A DNA stretch of 64,000 nucleotides from Vagococcus entomophilus (lineage in GTDB: Bacteria > Bacillota > Bacilli > Lactobacillales > Vagococcaceae). Made by a program: the position numbers and the translations under genes. The DNA is taken from assembly GCF_003987595.1 (NCBI RefSeq), contig NZ_NGJZ01000001.1, positions 372,001 to 436,000 on the forward strand. The letters are read 5' to 3'. Position 1 is the stretch's first letter; every line of letters starts with the position of its first letter. Below, one piece after another: positions 56,782-64,000 of this stretch. Below the pieces are notes generated by a model that had not been told where the DNA came from, did not search any database, and saw nothing but the letters and a program-made list of their open reading frames with translations.

Positions 56782-57900
56782 ATGTCGAAAAAAGCAGAAG
56801 GAACAACAACTTATCAAAAAGCCGTAGCTGATTTTATCAAAGAGCACAAACCAAAAGGAACAGTTTTATACGATGAGCTGACCAATCAACTTGCTACGCC
56901 TTATACTTTGGACTCCGATGCAATGGATAGCCTCATTCAAAAAGTTGAAGATGCAGGAATTAGCGTTGTAGATGAAAATGGTCAACCGACAGAAAGAAGT
57001 CTAAAAAAAGCCGAAAAAGACGATAAAGTAAAAAAAGAAGAATTAGAAGATTTGACTGCTCCGGCGGGTGTAAAGATAAATGATCCTGTAAGAATGTATC
57101 TAAAAGAAATCGGACGTGTTCCGCTGCTTAATGCTGAAGAAGAAGTTGCCTTAGCACTCAAAATTGAACAAGGTGATCAAGAAGCTAAACAACGTCTAGC
57201 AGAAGCCAACTTACGATTGGTAGTAAGTATTGCTAAACGTTATGTTGGACGTGGCATGCAATTTCTTGACCTTATCCAAGAAGGAAATATGGGCCTTATG
57301 AAAGCTGTGGAAAAGTTTGATTATCAAAAAGGTTTTAAATTCTCTACATATGCGACATGGTGGATTCGACAAGCCATTACTCGTGCCATTGCTGACCAAG
57401 CAAGAACGATTCGTATTCCAGTTCATATGGTTGAAACTATTAACAAGTTGATTCGGATTCAACGCCAACTACTACAGGATTTGGGCAGAGAACCAACGCC
57501 AGAAGAAATTGGGGCGGAGATGGATCTTCCTACTGAAAAAGTCAGAGAAATATTAAAAATAGCTCAAGAGCCAGTCTCATTGGAAACACCAATTGGAGAA
57601 GAAGATGACTCACATTTAGGTGACTTCATCGAAGATCAAGAAGCAACAAGTCCGGCAGAGCATGCAGCATACGAACTCTTAAAAGAGCAGCTTGAAAGCG
57701 TCTTGGACACACTAACAGACCGTGAAGAAAATGTTTTACGTCTACGCTTTGGGTTAGATGATGGACGTACACGTACCTTGGAAGAGGTTGGGAAAGTCTT
57801 TGGCGTAACTAGGGAAAGAATTCGACAAATCGAAGCCAAAGCATTAAGAAAACTACGCCACCCTTCTCGTTCTAAACAATTGAAAGATTTTTTGGAGTAG
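56782..57900 (+). CDS. rpoD: Housekeeping sigma factor SigA (sigma-70)
   Basis: 372 aa. Region 1.1 at the N terminus (to about 85), region 1.2 [16 protein letters not shown], region 2.3/2.4 [16 protein letters not shown], region 3, and region 4.2 [20 protein letters not shown]. It recognises TTGACA/TATAAT promoters like those in this window. The ATG at 56782 follows GGAAGGAGC; an ATG 7 codons earlier lies in front of that RBS. Confidence 0.99.
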   Translation: MSKKAEGTTTYQKAVADFIKEHKPKGTVLYDELTNQLATPYTLDSDAMDSLIQKVEDAGISVVDENGQPTERSLKKAEKDDKVKKEELEDLTAPAGVKINDPVRMYLKEIGRVPLLNAEEEVALALKIEQGDQEAKQRLAEANLRLVVSIAKRYVGRGMQFLDLIQEGNMGLMKAVEKFDYQKGFKFSTYATWWIRQAITRAIADQARTIRIPVHMVETINKLIRIQRQLLQDLGREPTPEEIGAEMDLPTEKVREILKIAQEPVSLETPIGEEDDSHLGDFIEDQEATSPAEHAAYELLKEQLESVLDTLTDREENVLRLRFGLDDGRTRTLEEVGKVFGVTRERIRQIEAKALRKLRHPSRSKQLKDFLE

Positions 57901-57966
57901 AGAGTGGTCTGATTTTTTGGTAAATAGAAAAATTTGTACGTTTGTGTTACAAGAGCTATTTAGATT

Positions 57967-58015
57967 AAGGATGTAGAAAAGGTGTGTTTCACTTTTTTCT
58001 ACATCCTTTTCTTTT
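57967..58015 (+). terminator. Terminator of dnaG-rpoD
   Basis: 14-base stem AAGGATGTAGAAAA/TTTTCTACATCCTT followed by a T-rich tail. Confidence 0.9.
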
Positions 58016-58082
58016 TAGCATCATAAAAAGCGAAGTGTCTAACTTACTTTTTCCTTATTTTACTACAGAAACTAGTGAAATC

Positions 58083-58126
58083 TATAATGAAATAGCCTAT
58101 AATAAGAAAGAAGTAGCTACTATAAT
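58083..58126 (+). promoter_or_regulatory. Promoter region of trmK with three TATAAT sequences
   Basis: Exact TATAAT at 58083-58088, 58098-58103 and 58121-58126. None has a perfect -35; which is used cannot be decided by eye. Confidence 0.4.
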
Positions 58127-58152
58127 GACATAAAAAAGGAATTAAGAAATAG

Positions 58153-58857
58153 ATGAATGAACAAAAACTTTCTCAGCGTTTACAAGCAGTCGCAAATTAT
58201 GTCCCAAGTAAGGCTAGGCTAGCCGATATTGGCTCAGATCATGCATACTTGCCAGCATGGTTAGTACTCAATCAAAAAATTAGCTATGCCGTAGCAGGAG
58301 AAGTTGTCCAAGGCCCATTTTTATCGGCTAAAAAGTTGGTAGAAAGCTGTAATTTACAAGCGCAAATTGTTGTGCGTTTAGCAGATGGGCTCCAAGCTAT
58401 TAGTGACCAAGATGCTATTAATGTGGTGACCATTTGTGGAATGGGGGGATTCTTAATTCGAGAAATCTTAGAAAATGGGGTACAAAAAGGAAAATTACAG
58501 GGAACTGAGCGGCTTATTCTACAACCGAATATTGGAGAGTACTCGTTAAGAAAGTGGTTAATGCAACATAATTACAGAATAATCGCTGAGGAGATACTCG
58601 AAGAAGACGCTAAAATTTATGGAATTATTGTCGCTGAAAAAGACCAAAGAGTAGTCCACTATACCGAAAAAGAGCTGATTTTTGGGCCAATACTCATGCA
58701 AGAAAAATCAGTGGTTTTCAAAAAAAAATGGCAACACGAAAAGGTCCAAAAGGGAAAAATTTTAAAGAACTTGAAAAAAGCCCAAGTTTCTGCAGAAAAC
58801 TTAGCCAAGCTAAAAGAAATTACGGATATACTTGAGCGAATTGACGAGGTGATATAA
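58153..58857 (+). CDS. trmK: tRNA (adenine-22-N1) methyltransferase TrmK
   Basis: 234 aa SAM-dependent Rossmann methyltransferase. Motif I LADIGSDHAYLPAWLV, then VTICGMGG and LILQPNIGEYSLRKWL are those of TrmK (YqfN). It modifies A22 in the D-loop of some tRNAs. The C-terminal part is a coiled coil. The stop is followed immediately by the ATG of the Nif3 gene, as in Bacillus (yqfN-yqfO). Confidence 0.94.
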   Translation: MNEQKLSQRLQAVANYVPSKARLADIGSDHAYLPAWLVLNQKISYAVAGEVVQGPFLSAKKLVESCNLQAQIVVRLADGLQAISDQDAINVVTICGMGGFLIREILENGVQKGKLQGTERLILQPNIGEYSLRKWLMQHNYRIIAEEILEEDAKIYGIIVAEKDQRVVHYTEKELIFGPILMQEKSVVFKKKWQHEKVQKGKILKNLKKAQVSAENLAKLKEITDILERIDEVI

Positions 58858-59979
58858 ATGAGTATTTCAGGAATTGATTTTATAAAAAAATTTGAAACCT
58901 ATTGTCCAATCGAGTTAGCAGAAAAAGGGGATCCGGTTGGGTTACACATCGGCAGCTTAAAAAAACCTGTTCAAAGAATTATGATGACGCTAGATGTCAG
59001 ACCAGAAGTGGTGCAAGAAGCAATTGATAAAAATATTGATTTGCTGATTGCCAAGCATCCTCCTATTTTTAGAGCGATTCAAAGGCTTACTTCGGATAAT
59101 CCTCAGACGGCGATGTATTTAGAACTTGCCAAACATGATATTGCTGTATATGCTGCCCACACAAATATGGATATTATTGATAATGGTTTGAATGATTGGT
59201 TTTGTGAACGCCTAGAGATTGAGAATACAACCTATATGAAAAAAACACACGAATTGCATATGAAAAAATTAGAAGTTTATGTGCCAAAGGAATACGCCAA
59301 AAACTTCAGAGAAGCGTTATCTAAAATAGGGGTTGGACAAATTGGCCCCAATTATAAAGATTGTAGTTACTCAGTAGCAGGTCTGGGTAGATTTACACCG
59401 ATTAATCATGCCCATCCAACGATTGGTGAACTAAATCAAGCTGAGTGTGTGGAAGAAGAAAAGATTGAAGTGTTATTTTTAGAAACCAAGCTAAATGCAA
59501 TCATGCATGTGCTAAATGAGGCACATCCTTATGAAGAGCCTGCGTACACATTGACAACAATTGAAAATTTTAAGAAGCCATACGGGATTGGACGAGTTGG
59601 AAACCTTGCAAAACCTTTGAAATTATCACAGTTTATTGATAAAGTAAAAGAAGCATTTCAGATTGAAGGGCTTAGAGTAATCACTCAAAGTCCCAATCAA
59701 CGGATTCAAAGGGTGGCAATTTGTGGTGGTAGTGGAGAAAAATTCTATTTAGATGCTCTTAGGCACCAAGCAGATGTCTACATTACGGGTGATGTATATT
59801 ATCATACCGCTCATGATATGCTAAGCTCTGGGCTCACCGTTCTTGATCCAGGGCATTACATTGAAACGCTCTGTAAAAAGAAATTTGTTGAATTATTTGA
59901 AACGTGGAAAAAGGAAGAAAAATGGGATGTTGAATTTTTCTGTTCGAGTGTCAATACAAATCCATTTCAGTGGGTTTAA
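58858..59979 (+). CDS. Nif3-like metal-binding protein (DUF34, YqfO)
   Basis: 373 aa. The Nif3 halves carry metal ligands in [10 protein letters not shown] (about 63), AAHTNMD (about 100) and, near the end, [23 protein letters not shown] central PII-like/CutA-type insert (about 135-240, [10 protein letters not shown] ... HPYEEPAY) is the longer YqfO form. Often named GTP cyclohydrolase 1 type 2 homologue; the true activity is not established. Adjacent to trmK, spacing 0. Confidence 0.94.
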   Translation: MSISGIDFIKKFETYCPIELAEKGDPVGLHIGSLKKPVQRIMMTLDVRPEVVQEAIDKNIDLLIAKHPPIFRAIQRLTSDNPQTAMYLELAKHDIAVYAAHTNMDIIDNGLNDWFCERLEIENTTYMKKTHELHMKKLEVYVPKEYAKNFREALSKIGVGQIGPNYKDCSYSVAGLGRFTPINHAHPTIGELNQAECVEEEKIEVLFLETKLNAIMHVLNEAHPYEEPAYTLTTIENFKKPYGIGRVGNLAKPLKLSQFIDKVKEAFQIEGLRVITQSPNQRIQRVAICGGSGEKFYLDALRHQADVYITGDVYYHTAHDMLSSGLTVLDPGHYIETLCKKKFVELFETWKKEEKWDVEFFCSSVNTNPFQWV

Positions 59980-60005
59980 TTAAAATAAAAAAGGAGTCAT
60001 GTAGC

Positions 60006-61241
60006 ATGTATGAAAATTTAGTATCACGCTTTTTGCGCTACGTAAAAACAGAAACAAGATCTAATCCGGAAAGTAAGACAACACCTTCAACTCAAACGCA
60101 AGTTGATTTTGCACATATTTTAGCGGAAGAGCTAAAAGAAATTGGCATGTCTGAGGTGGCTTATAATGAAGCAAATGGTTTTGTCACAGCAACGCTGCCA
60201 AGCAATACAACAAAAGCAGTTCGTAGTATTGGCTTTATCGCTCATATGGATACTGCTGATTTTAATGCAGTCAACGTACAACCTCAATTAGTAAAAAATT
60301 ATGATGGACAATCAGATATTGCGTTAGATGCTGAGGGTAAATACAAATTAACCGTAAAAGACTTCCCTAATTTGGCTCATTATACAGGGCAAACTCTGAT
60401 TACGACTGATGGTAGCACATTGTTAGGAGCAGATGATAAATCTGGAATTGCAGAAATTATGACTGCAATGGAATCATTAATTAAAAACCCAACAATTAAA
60501 CATGGCAAGATTCGTGTAGCATTTGGTCCAGACGAAGAAATTGGGGTTGGAGCAGACAAATTTGACGTGAAAGAATTCGACGTTGACTTTGCTTATACGA
60601 TAGATGGTGGTCCAGTGGGAGAGCTACAATACGAAACGTTTAGTGCAGCTCAAGCAGATATTACAATACTAGGAAAAAATGTACATCCAGGCACAGCTAA
60701 AGATACGATGATTAATGCGTTGCAATTGGCCATTGATTTTCAAAATGAGCTTCCTGGTGAAGAAGTACCTGAAAAAACAGAAGGTAGAGAAGGATTTTTC
60801 CATTTGATGAGCTTGTCAGGAAATCCAGAAGAAGCAAAAATGAGCTATATCATAAGAGATCATAACCGCGAAAAATTCGAAGACAGAAAAGAATTGCTAA
60901 AAAAGGTTCAAAGTAAATTAAATGCATCATTTGATCAAGAACGAATTTTAATTCATATGTATGATCAGTATTACAATATGAAAGAAATTATTGAAAAAGA
61001 TATGAGTATTGTGGAGATTGCCAAAAAGGCCATGGAAAATCTTTCAATTAAGCCGATTATTGAACCGGTTCGAGGTGGAACAGATGGTTCTAAAATCTCT
61101 TATTTAGGTATTCCAACGCCTAATATTTTCGCTGGTGGAGAAAATATGCATGGTCGTTTTGAGTTTGTTGCAGTTGAAAGCATGGAAAAAGCAACGGATT
61201 TAATTATTGAAATTGCGCGATTAAACGAGGAAATTGCCTAA
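60006..61241 (+). CDS. pepT: Peptidase T (tripeptide aminopeptidase)
   Basis: 411 aa zinc aminopeptidase of the M20 family. Metal ligands in [25 protein letters not shown] and the late [12 protein letters not shown]. It removes N-terminal residues from tripeptides inside the cell. The ATG at 60006 with AAGGAG about 11 bases upstream is chosen; 12 more codons are open upstream and overlap the Nif3 gene. Confidence 0.97.
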   Translation: MYENLVSRFLRYVKTETRSNPESKTTPSTQTQVDFAHILAEELKEIGMSEVAYNEANGFVTATLPSNTTKAVRSIGFIAHMDTADFNAVNVQPQLVKNYDGQSDIALDAEGKYKLTVKDFPNLAHYTGQTLITTDGSTLLGADDKSGIAEIMTAMESLIKNPTIKHGKIRVAFGPDEEIGVGADKFDVKEFDVDFAYTIDGGPVGELQYETFSAAQADITILGKNVHPGTAKDTMINALQLAIDFQNELPGEEVPEKTEGREGFFHLMSLSGNPEEAKMSYIIRDHNREKFEDRKELLKKVQSKLNASFDQERILIHMYDQYYNMKEIIEKDMSIVEIAKKAMENLSIKPIIEPVRGGTDGSKISYLGIPTPNIFAGGENMHGRFEFVAVESMEKATDLIIEIARLNEEIA

Positions 61242-61516
61242 TGTTTAGTACTTCCCCAGTTCCTTTTTATCTTGTGATAGTCAACGTATATGTTTTTGGG
61301 CTGATGTGGTGGGATAAACGAAAAGCAATCCGGCATGAATGGAGAATTCCGGAAAGTAATTTGTTGTTCATGGGAATAATTGGTGGTGGATTAGGTGGAA
61401 TAATTGCAAGACAGCTCTTTCATCATAAGACCAGAAAAAGAAAATTTTTGATTTGTTTTGTCATAGGAATACTTGTAGATTTTGCTTTAATTTTCATCTA
61501 TGGCTGGCAAGGTTAA
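61241..61516 (+). CDS. DUF1294 membrane protein
   Basis: 91 aa with a membrane helix at each end and a middle pair (about 8-25, 42-60, 71-89). The motif MWWDKRKAIRHEWRIPESNLL is the DUF1294 hallmark (D-K-x-x-A ... W-R-I-P-E). The function is unknown. The ATG overlaps the pepT stop by one base (TAATG). Confidence 0.9.
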   Translation: MFSTSPVPFYLVIVNVYVFGLMWWDKRKAIRHEWRIPESNLLFMGIIGGGLGGIIARQLFHHKTRKRKFLICFVIGILVDFALIFIYGWQG

Positions 61517-61521
61517 ATAAG

Positions 61522-61556
61522 AATCAGGGTGTGAAGTTTTCATGCCCTGATTTTTA
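61522..61556 (+). terminator. Terminator after the DUF1294 gene
   Basis: AATCAGGG (61522-61529) pairs with CCCTGATT (61545-61552), with inner TGAA/TTCA, then TTTTT. Confidence 0.85.
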
Positions 61557-61585
61557 TTAATAAATCCTAAGAAAGGAGGAATAAA

Positions 61586-62614
61586 TTGAAAAATAAAAAA
61601 GTTCATTTATTGTTAAATATTTTAGGAATTATCGTCATTATCTATTTAATTATTCATGTATTTAAAGGAGAAATTGGAAAGGTCTTCAATCAATTGTTTC
61701 AAACCAATCCTCTTATACTAGCGCTTGTCTTAATATTAGGAATCTTGTACTTAATGTGTGAAGGCTATATGATTAAACAACTTGCTGCTTCATTTTCCAA
61801 CCAGTTTACAACGAAAATGGGCATCTGCTGTGCAAGCTCGGTAGCTTTTTTTCGAGTGGTTACTTTTGGTAGCGGGACAACAATTTCTGAGGTATTATTT
61901 TATCGTAGTAAAGGAATGGACACCTCTGATGGGATCGGGATGACCATCTTACATATGATTTTTTATAAGACCGCGCTTTTATTGACCAGTATCTGTGCAT
62001 TGTTCTATACATATTCTTGGCTGACTCATACTTTTCACCACGTTTTATTATTTTTGATCTTAGGTATGATTTTAACGCTATTGATGATTGTTCTTTTGCT
62101 TTTCATTACATTAAAAGAGAATTGGCATAGAAGGTTAGTCACGTTTTTAGATAGAAAAATAAAACGAGCTAGCTGGCGTCAAAAACTAAAAAAATTTAAT
62201 GAGCAAGTGATTTCTTTGAGAGCAAGCGTTCAGAAGATGATTGCAGAGCCAGCCCACGTATTTTTTGTATTCGTTCTTAATATAGGAAAACTTTTTTTCT
62301 GGTATAGTATTCCTTATATTGTACTGCATCAAGAGTCAAATATTTCCTATTTATTTTCAATCTCATTGGTTGCGCTAACGTTAATTTTATCTGGGGTCAT
62401 TCCAACGCCGGCTGGGATTGGTTCGTTTGAATTTGTCTATATGCTTTTGTTTAGACCAGTTGTTGGTACCGTCTTAGCTATTTCCTCTCTGTTATTATAC
62501 CGCTTTGCTTCTTATATTTTCCCTTTTATATGTGGTATGATATATGAAGGAATGAAAAAAAGAAAGCAATTAAAGCGCGAGATAAAGTCTATTCGGCGCA
62601 ATCAGAATGTGTAA
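61586..62614 (+). CDS. Flippase-like integral membrane protein (UPF0104, MprF N-terminal type)
   Basis: 342 aa with eight or so membrane helices. CEGYMIKQLAASF, FFRVVTFGSGTTISEVLFYR and SGVIPTPAGIGSFEFVYMLLF are features of the lysylphosphatidylglycerol synthase transmembrane family. The C-terminal aminoacyl-transferase domain of MprF is absent, so it would move a lipid rather than modify it. TTG start with GAAAGGAGGA. Confidence 0.88.
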   Translation: MKNKKVHLLLNILGIIVIIYLIIHVFKGEIGKVFNQLFQTNPLILALVLILGILYLMCEGYMIKQLAASFSNQFTTKMGICCASSVAFFRVVTFGSGTTISEVLFYRSKGMDTSDGIGMTILHMIFYKTALLLTSICALFYTYSWLTHTFHHVLLFLILGMILTLLMIVLLLFITLKENWHRRLVTFLDRKIKRASWRQKLKKFNEQVISLRASVQKMIAEPAHVFFVFVLNIGKLFFWYSIPYIVLHQESNISYLFSISLVALTLILSGVIPTPAGIGSFEFVYMLLFRPVVGTVLAISSLLLYRFASYIFPFICGMIYEGMKKRKQLKREIKSIRRNQNV

Positions 62615-62630
62615 AAGAAAGAGGAAAGTT

Positions 62631-63092
62631 ATGCTAACATTTGAAGAAAAAAAAGCTGTTTTTGCATCTTATAAAGAATTAGAAGAAGTGCCAGTGTCAA
62701 TGAACCGTTTAAATTATCATTTTGCGCAAAGTGCAGTCGCTAAAACAATGGTGGTAAAATTCTTACATCCAAAAAGTGCTAATGCCTTTGTATACGCTGG
62801 TTATTTACCTAAAGAAGAAACCAAAGATGGATATATTTCGGTCCGTGATGCGGATGAAAAAACGATTTGTATGTTGGTAGAAAAAGCGATTGACTATTTA
62901 AAAAAGACAGAGGACGGATATGTAGAAGGTTATCAAGAAGTCTGGGAAGATGACCATGCGGATTCTTTAACCCTAATGTATGAAAACCCAATGTGGACGG
63001 TGCTTATGTCCAGTGGGAGTGTCGAAGCAGTGTTTAAAACTAAAGAAGCTGCTGAGAGTTATTTAGAAGATGAAGGTTTTTGGCTTCATTAA
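62631..63092 (+). CDS. Conserved hypothetical protein
   Basis: 153 aa from the ATG at 62631 with AGAGGAAAG upstream. Acidic, soluble, mixed alpha/beta. Patterns include EEKKAVFASYKELEEVPVS, RLNYHFAQSAVAKTMVVKFLHPKSANAFVYAG and a late DEGFWLH. I do not recognise a named domain. It overlaps nothing and follows the flippase gene by 16 bases, so the two are probably co-transcribed. Confidence 0.75.
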   Translation: MLTFEEKKAVFASYKELEEVPVSMNRLNYHFAQSAVAKTMVVKFLHPKSANAFVYAGYLPKEETKDGYISVRDADEKTICMLVEKAIDYLKKTEDGYVEGYQEVWEDDHADSLTLMYENPMWTVLMSSGSVEAVFKTKEAAESYLEDEGFWLH

Positions 63093-63139
63093 GCAAAAAC
63101 TTAGACATTAGCTAGAGACAGAGGACTATTTCGTGCTAG

Positions 63140-63185
63140 AGTGTGACACAAAAGTGAGGTGGACTTTTGTGTCACACTTTTTTTG
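63140..63185 (+). terminator. Terminator before clpB
   Basis: 16-base perfect stem AGTGTGACACAAAAGT/ACTTTTGTGTCACACT (63140-63155 with 63163-63178), then T-run. Confidence 0.95.
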
Positions 63186-63219
63186 ATTTGAACGTCGTAA
63201 AAAAGATCAAGAGTTTTTC

Positions 63220-63249
63220 TTTGACCTTTACTGACCAATTAGGTATAAT
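63220..63249 (+). promoter_or_regulatory. CtsR operator overlapping the clpB promoter
   Basis: -35 TTGACC (63221-63226), 17-base spacer, -10 TATAAT (63244-63249). TTTGACC-TTT-ACTGACC (63220-63236) matches the CtsR heptad repeat (TTTGACC-N3-TTTGACC) with two mismatches. The repressor would block the polymerase until heat or protein stress. Confidence 0.8.
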
Positions 63250-63278
63250 AGAATCATAAAGTCAAAGGAGGAAAGAAA

Positions 63279-64000
63279 ATGAATATAGAAAAAATGACAA
63301 CAGCTTTGCAAGAAGCAATTGCGGAGGCTCAACAAGTTGCGCTTACGCGACGTCATCAAGAAATTGATATTCCTCATTTATGGAAAATATTTGTCCAACC
63401 CGGACATTTCGGTCGTGACTTTTATCAAGATGCTGGTTTGAATATGGAACAATTTGAACAAGAAATTGACACAGCAATAGATGAAATTCCAACTATTGAA
63501 GGTGGAAATGTCCAATATGGGCAAAATCTTAGTCAAAATTTGTTTCATTTACTCCAAGAAGCAGACCAATTAAAAGATAATTTTCAAGATGAGTTTTTAT
63601 CAACAGAAATTGTCTTGCTGGCTTTAATGAAATTAAAAAATTATCGTTTAACAAAATATTTGCACGCACAAGGGATAAATGAAAAAGAATTACGAAATAA
63701 TATAGAAGAAATGAGGGGAGGAGATCGCGTGACCTCTAAAAATCAAGAAGAACAATATAAGGCACTAGAAAAGTATGGAACCGATTTAGTTCAAGCAGTT
63801 AAAAGTGGGAAACAAGATCCTGTTATTGGTCGTGATGAAGAAATACGTGACGTTATTCGTATTTTATCAAGAAAAACGAAAAATAATCCTGTTCTAATAG
63901 GAGATCCAGGGGTAGGGAAAACGGCTATTGTTGAAGGTTTGGCGCAGAGAATTGTTCGAAAAGATGTCCCAGAAAATTTAAAAGACAAAACTATTTTTTC
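63279..64000 (+). CDS. clpB: ClpB disaggregase, N-terminal part (cut by window edge)
   Basis: 240 codons are visible; the gene continues beyond the window. [35 protein letters not shown] is the Clp N-domain, and the first AAA+ module begins with [31 protein letters not shown] and Walker A GDPGVGKT (about 207-214). The start of the N-domain and first module fits ClpB rather than ClpC. RBS AAAGGAGG. With DnaK it rescues aggregated proteins. The CtsR site upstream agrees. Confidence 0.94.
   Translation, partial: MNIEKMTTALQEAIAEAQQVALTRRHQEIDIPHLWKIFVQPGHFGRDFYQDAGLNMEQFEQEIDTAIDEIPTIEGGNVQYGQNLSQNLFHLLQEADQLKDNFQDEFLSTEIVLLALMKLKNYRLTKYLHAQGINEKELRNNIEEMRGGDRVTSKNQEEQYKALEKYGTDLVQAVKSGKQDPVIGRDEEIRDVIRILSRKTKNNPVLIGDPGVGKTAIVEGLAQRIVRKDVPENLKDKTIF

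Overview
The window reads as chromosomal DNA of a low-GC Firmicute in the Lactobacillales, most likely Enterococcus or a close Enterococcaceae relative. The support is the AT-rich composition, strong AGGAGG-type ribosome binding sites, frequent GTG and TTG starts, T-box leaders, CtsR control of clpB, Rex, Zur, EzrA, RNase J with RpoY, and the gene run rpsU-yqeY ... phoH-pgpH-ybeY-dgkA-era-recO-glyQS ... dnaG-rpoD-trmK. The genus is inferred from gene content, not from a marker gene. I saw no rRNA, tRNA, CRISPR array, insertion sequence or prophage; almost all of the window is core genome.

Layout. 1-3.3 kb: end of recJ, apt and a glucose-type PTS permease with its own promoter and a cre-like site. 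3.3-9.1 kb: a small membrane protein gene behind a promoter with two LexA-like boxes, ansA (minus), a DUF72 gene, a HAD phosphatase, an NTP-pyrophosphohydrolase-like gene, two small genes and lysC (minus). 9.3-16 kb: a beta-phosphoglucomutase-like HAD, ezrA, a cysteine desulfurase with thiI (tRNA thiolation), rex and tpx. 16-21.5 kb: T-box-controlled valS, folC, radC and a cold-shock gene. 21.5-24.4 kb (minus): a GT8 glycosyltransferase, rnjA and rpoY. 24.8-35 kb: a heterodimeric ABC exporter, an oligopeptide-binding lipoprotein, a MATE exporter, trxB, a LURP-one-like gene and a phosphoglucomutase. 35-39 kb: a CzrA-type zinc sensor, hom-thrB, zur, rpsU and yqeY. 39-46.5 kb: a predicted fluoride riboswitch in front of a CLC-F type fluoride exporter, then phoH-pgpH-ybeY-dgkA-era-recO. 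46.5-50 kb: T-box-controlled glyQ-glyS. 50-54.7 kb: a class I amidotransferase-like hydrolase, ridA, and a three-gene operon (FtsX/MacB-like permease, ATPase, membrane-anchored PASTA protein). 54.8-64 kb: dnaG-rpoD, trmK and a Nif3 protein, pepT, DUF1294, a flippase-like membrane protein, a conserved small gene, and the start of clpB behind a CtsR box.

Regulation can be read at several points. Uncharged tRNA controls valS (specifier GUA) and glyQS (specifier GGC). Fluoride probably controls the CLC-F gene, the heat-shock repressor CtsR controls clpB, and LexA may control the small membrane protein gene. CcpA may act on the PTS gene. The most interesting points are the riboswitch/CLC-F pair, the dual LexA box in front of an unknown small membrane protein, and the ABC-PASTA operon, which couples an FtsX-like transporter to an envelope-sensing protein that has no kinase domain.
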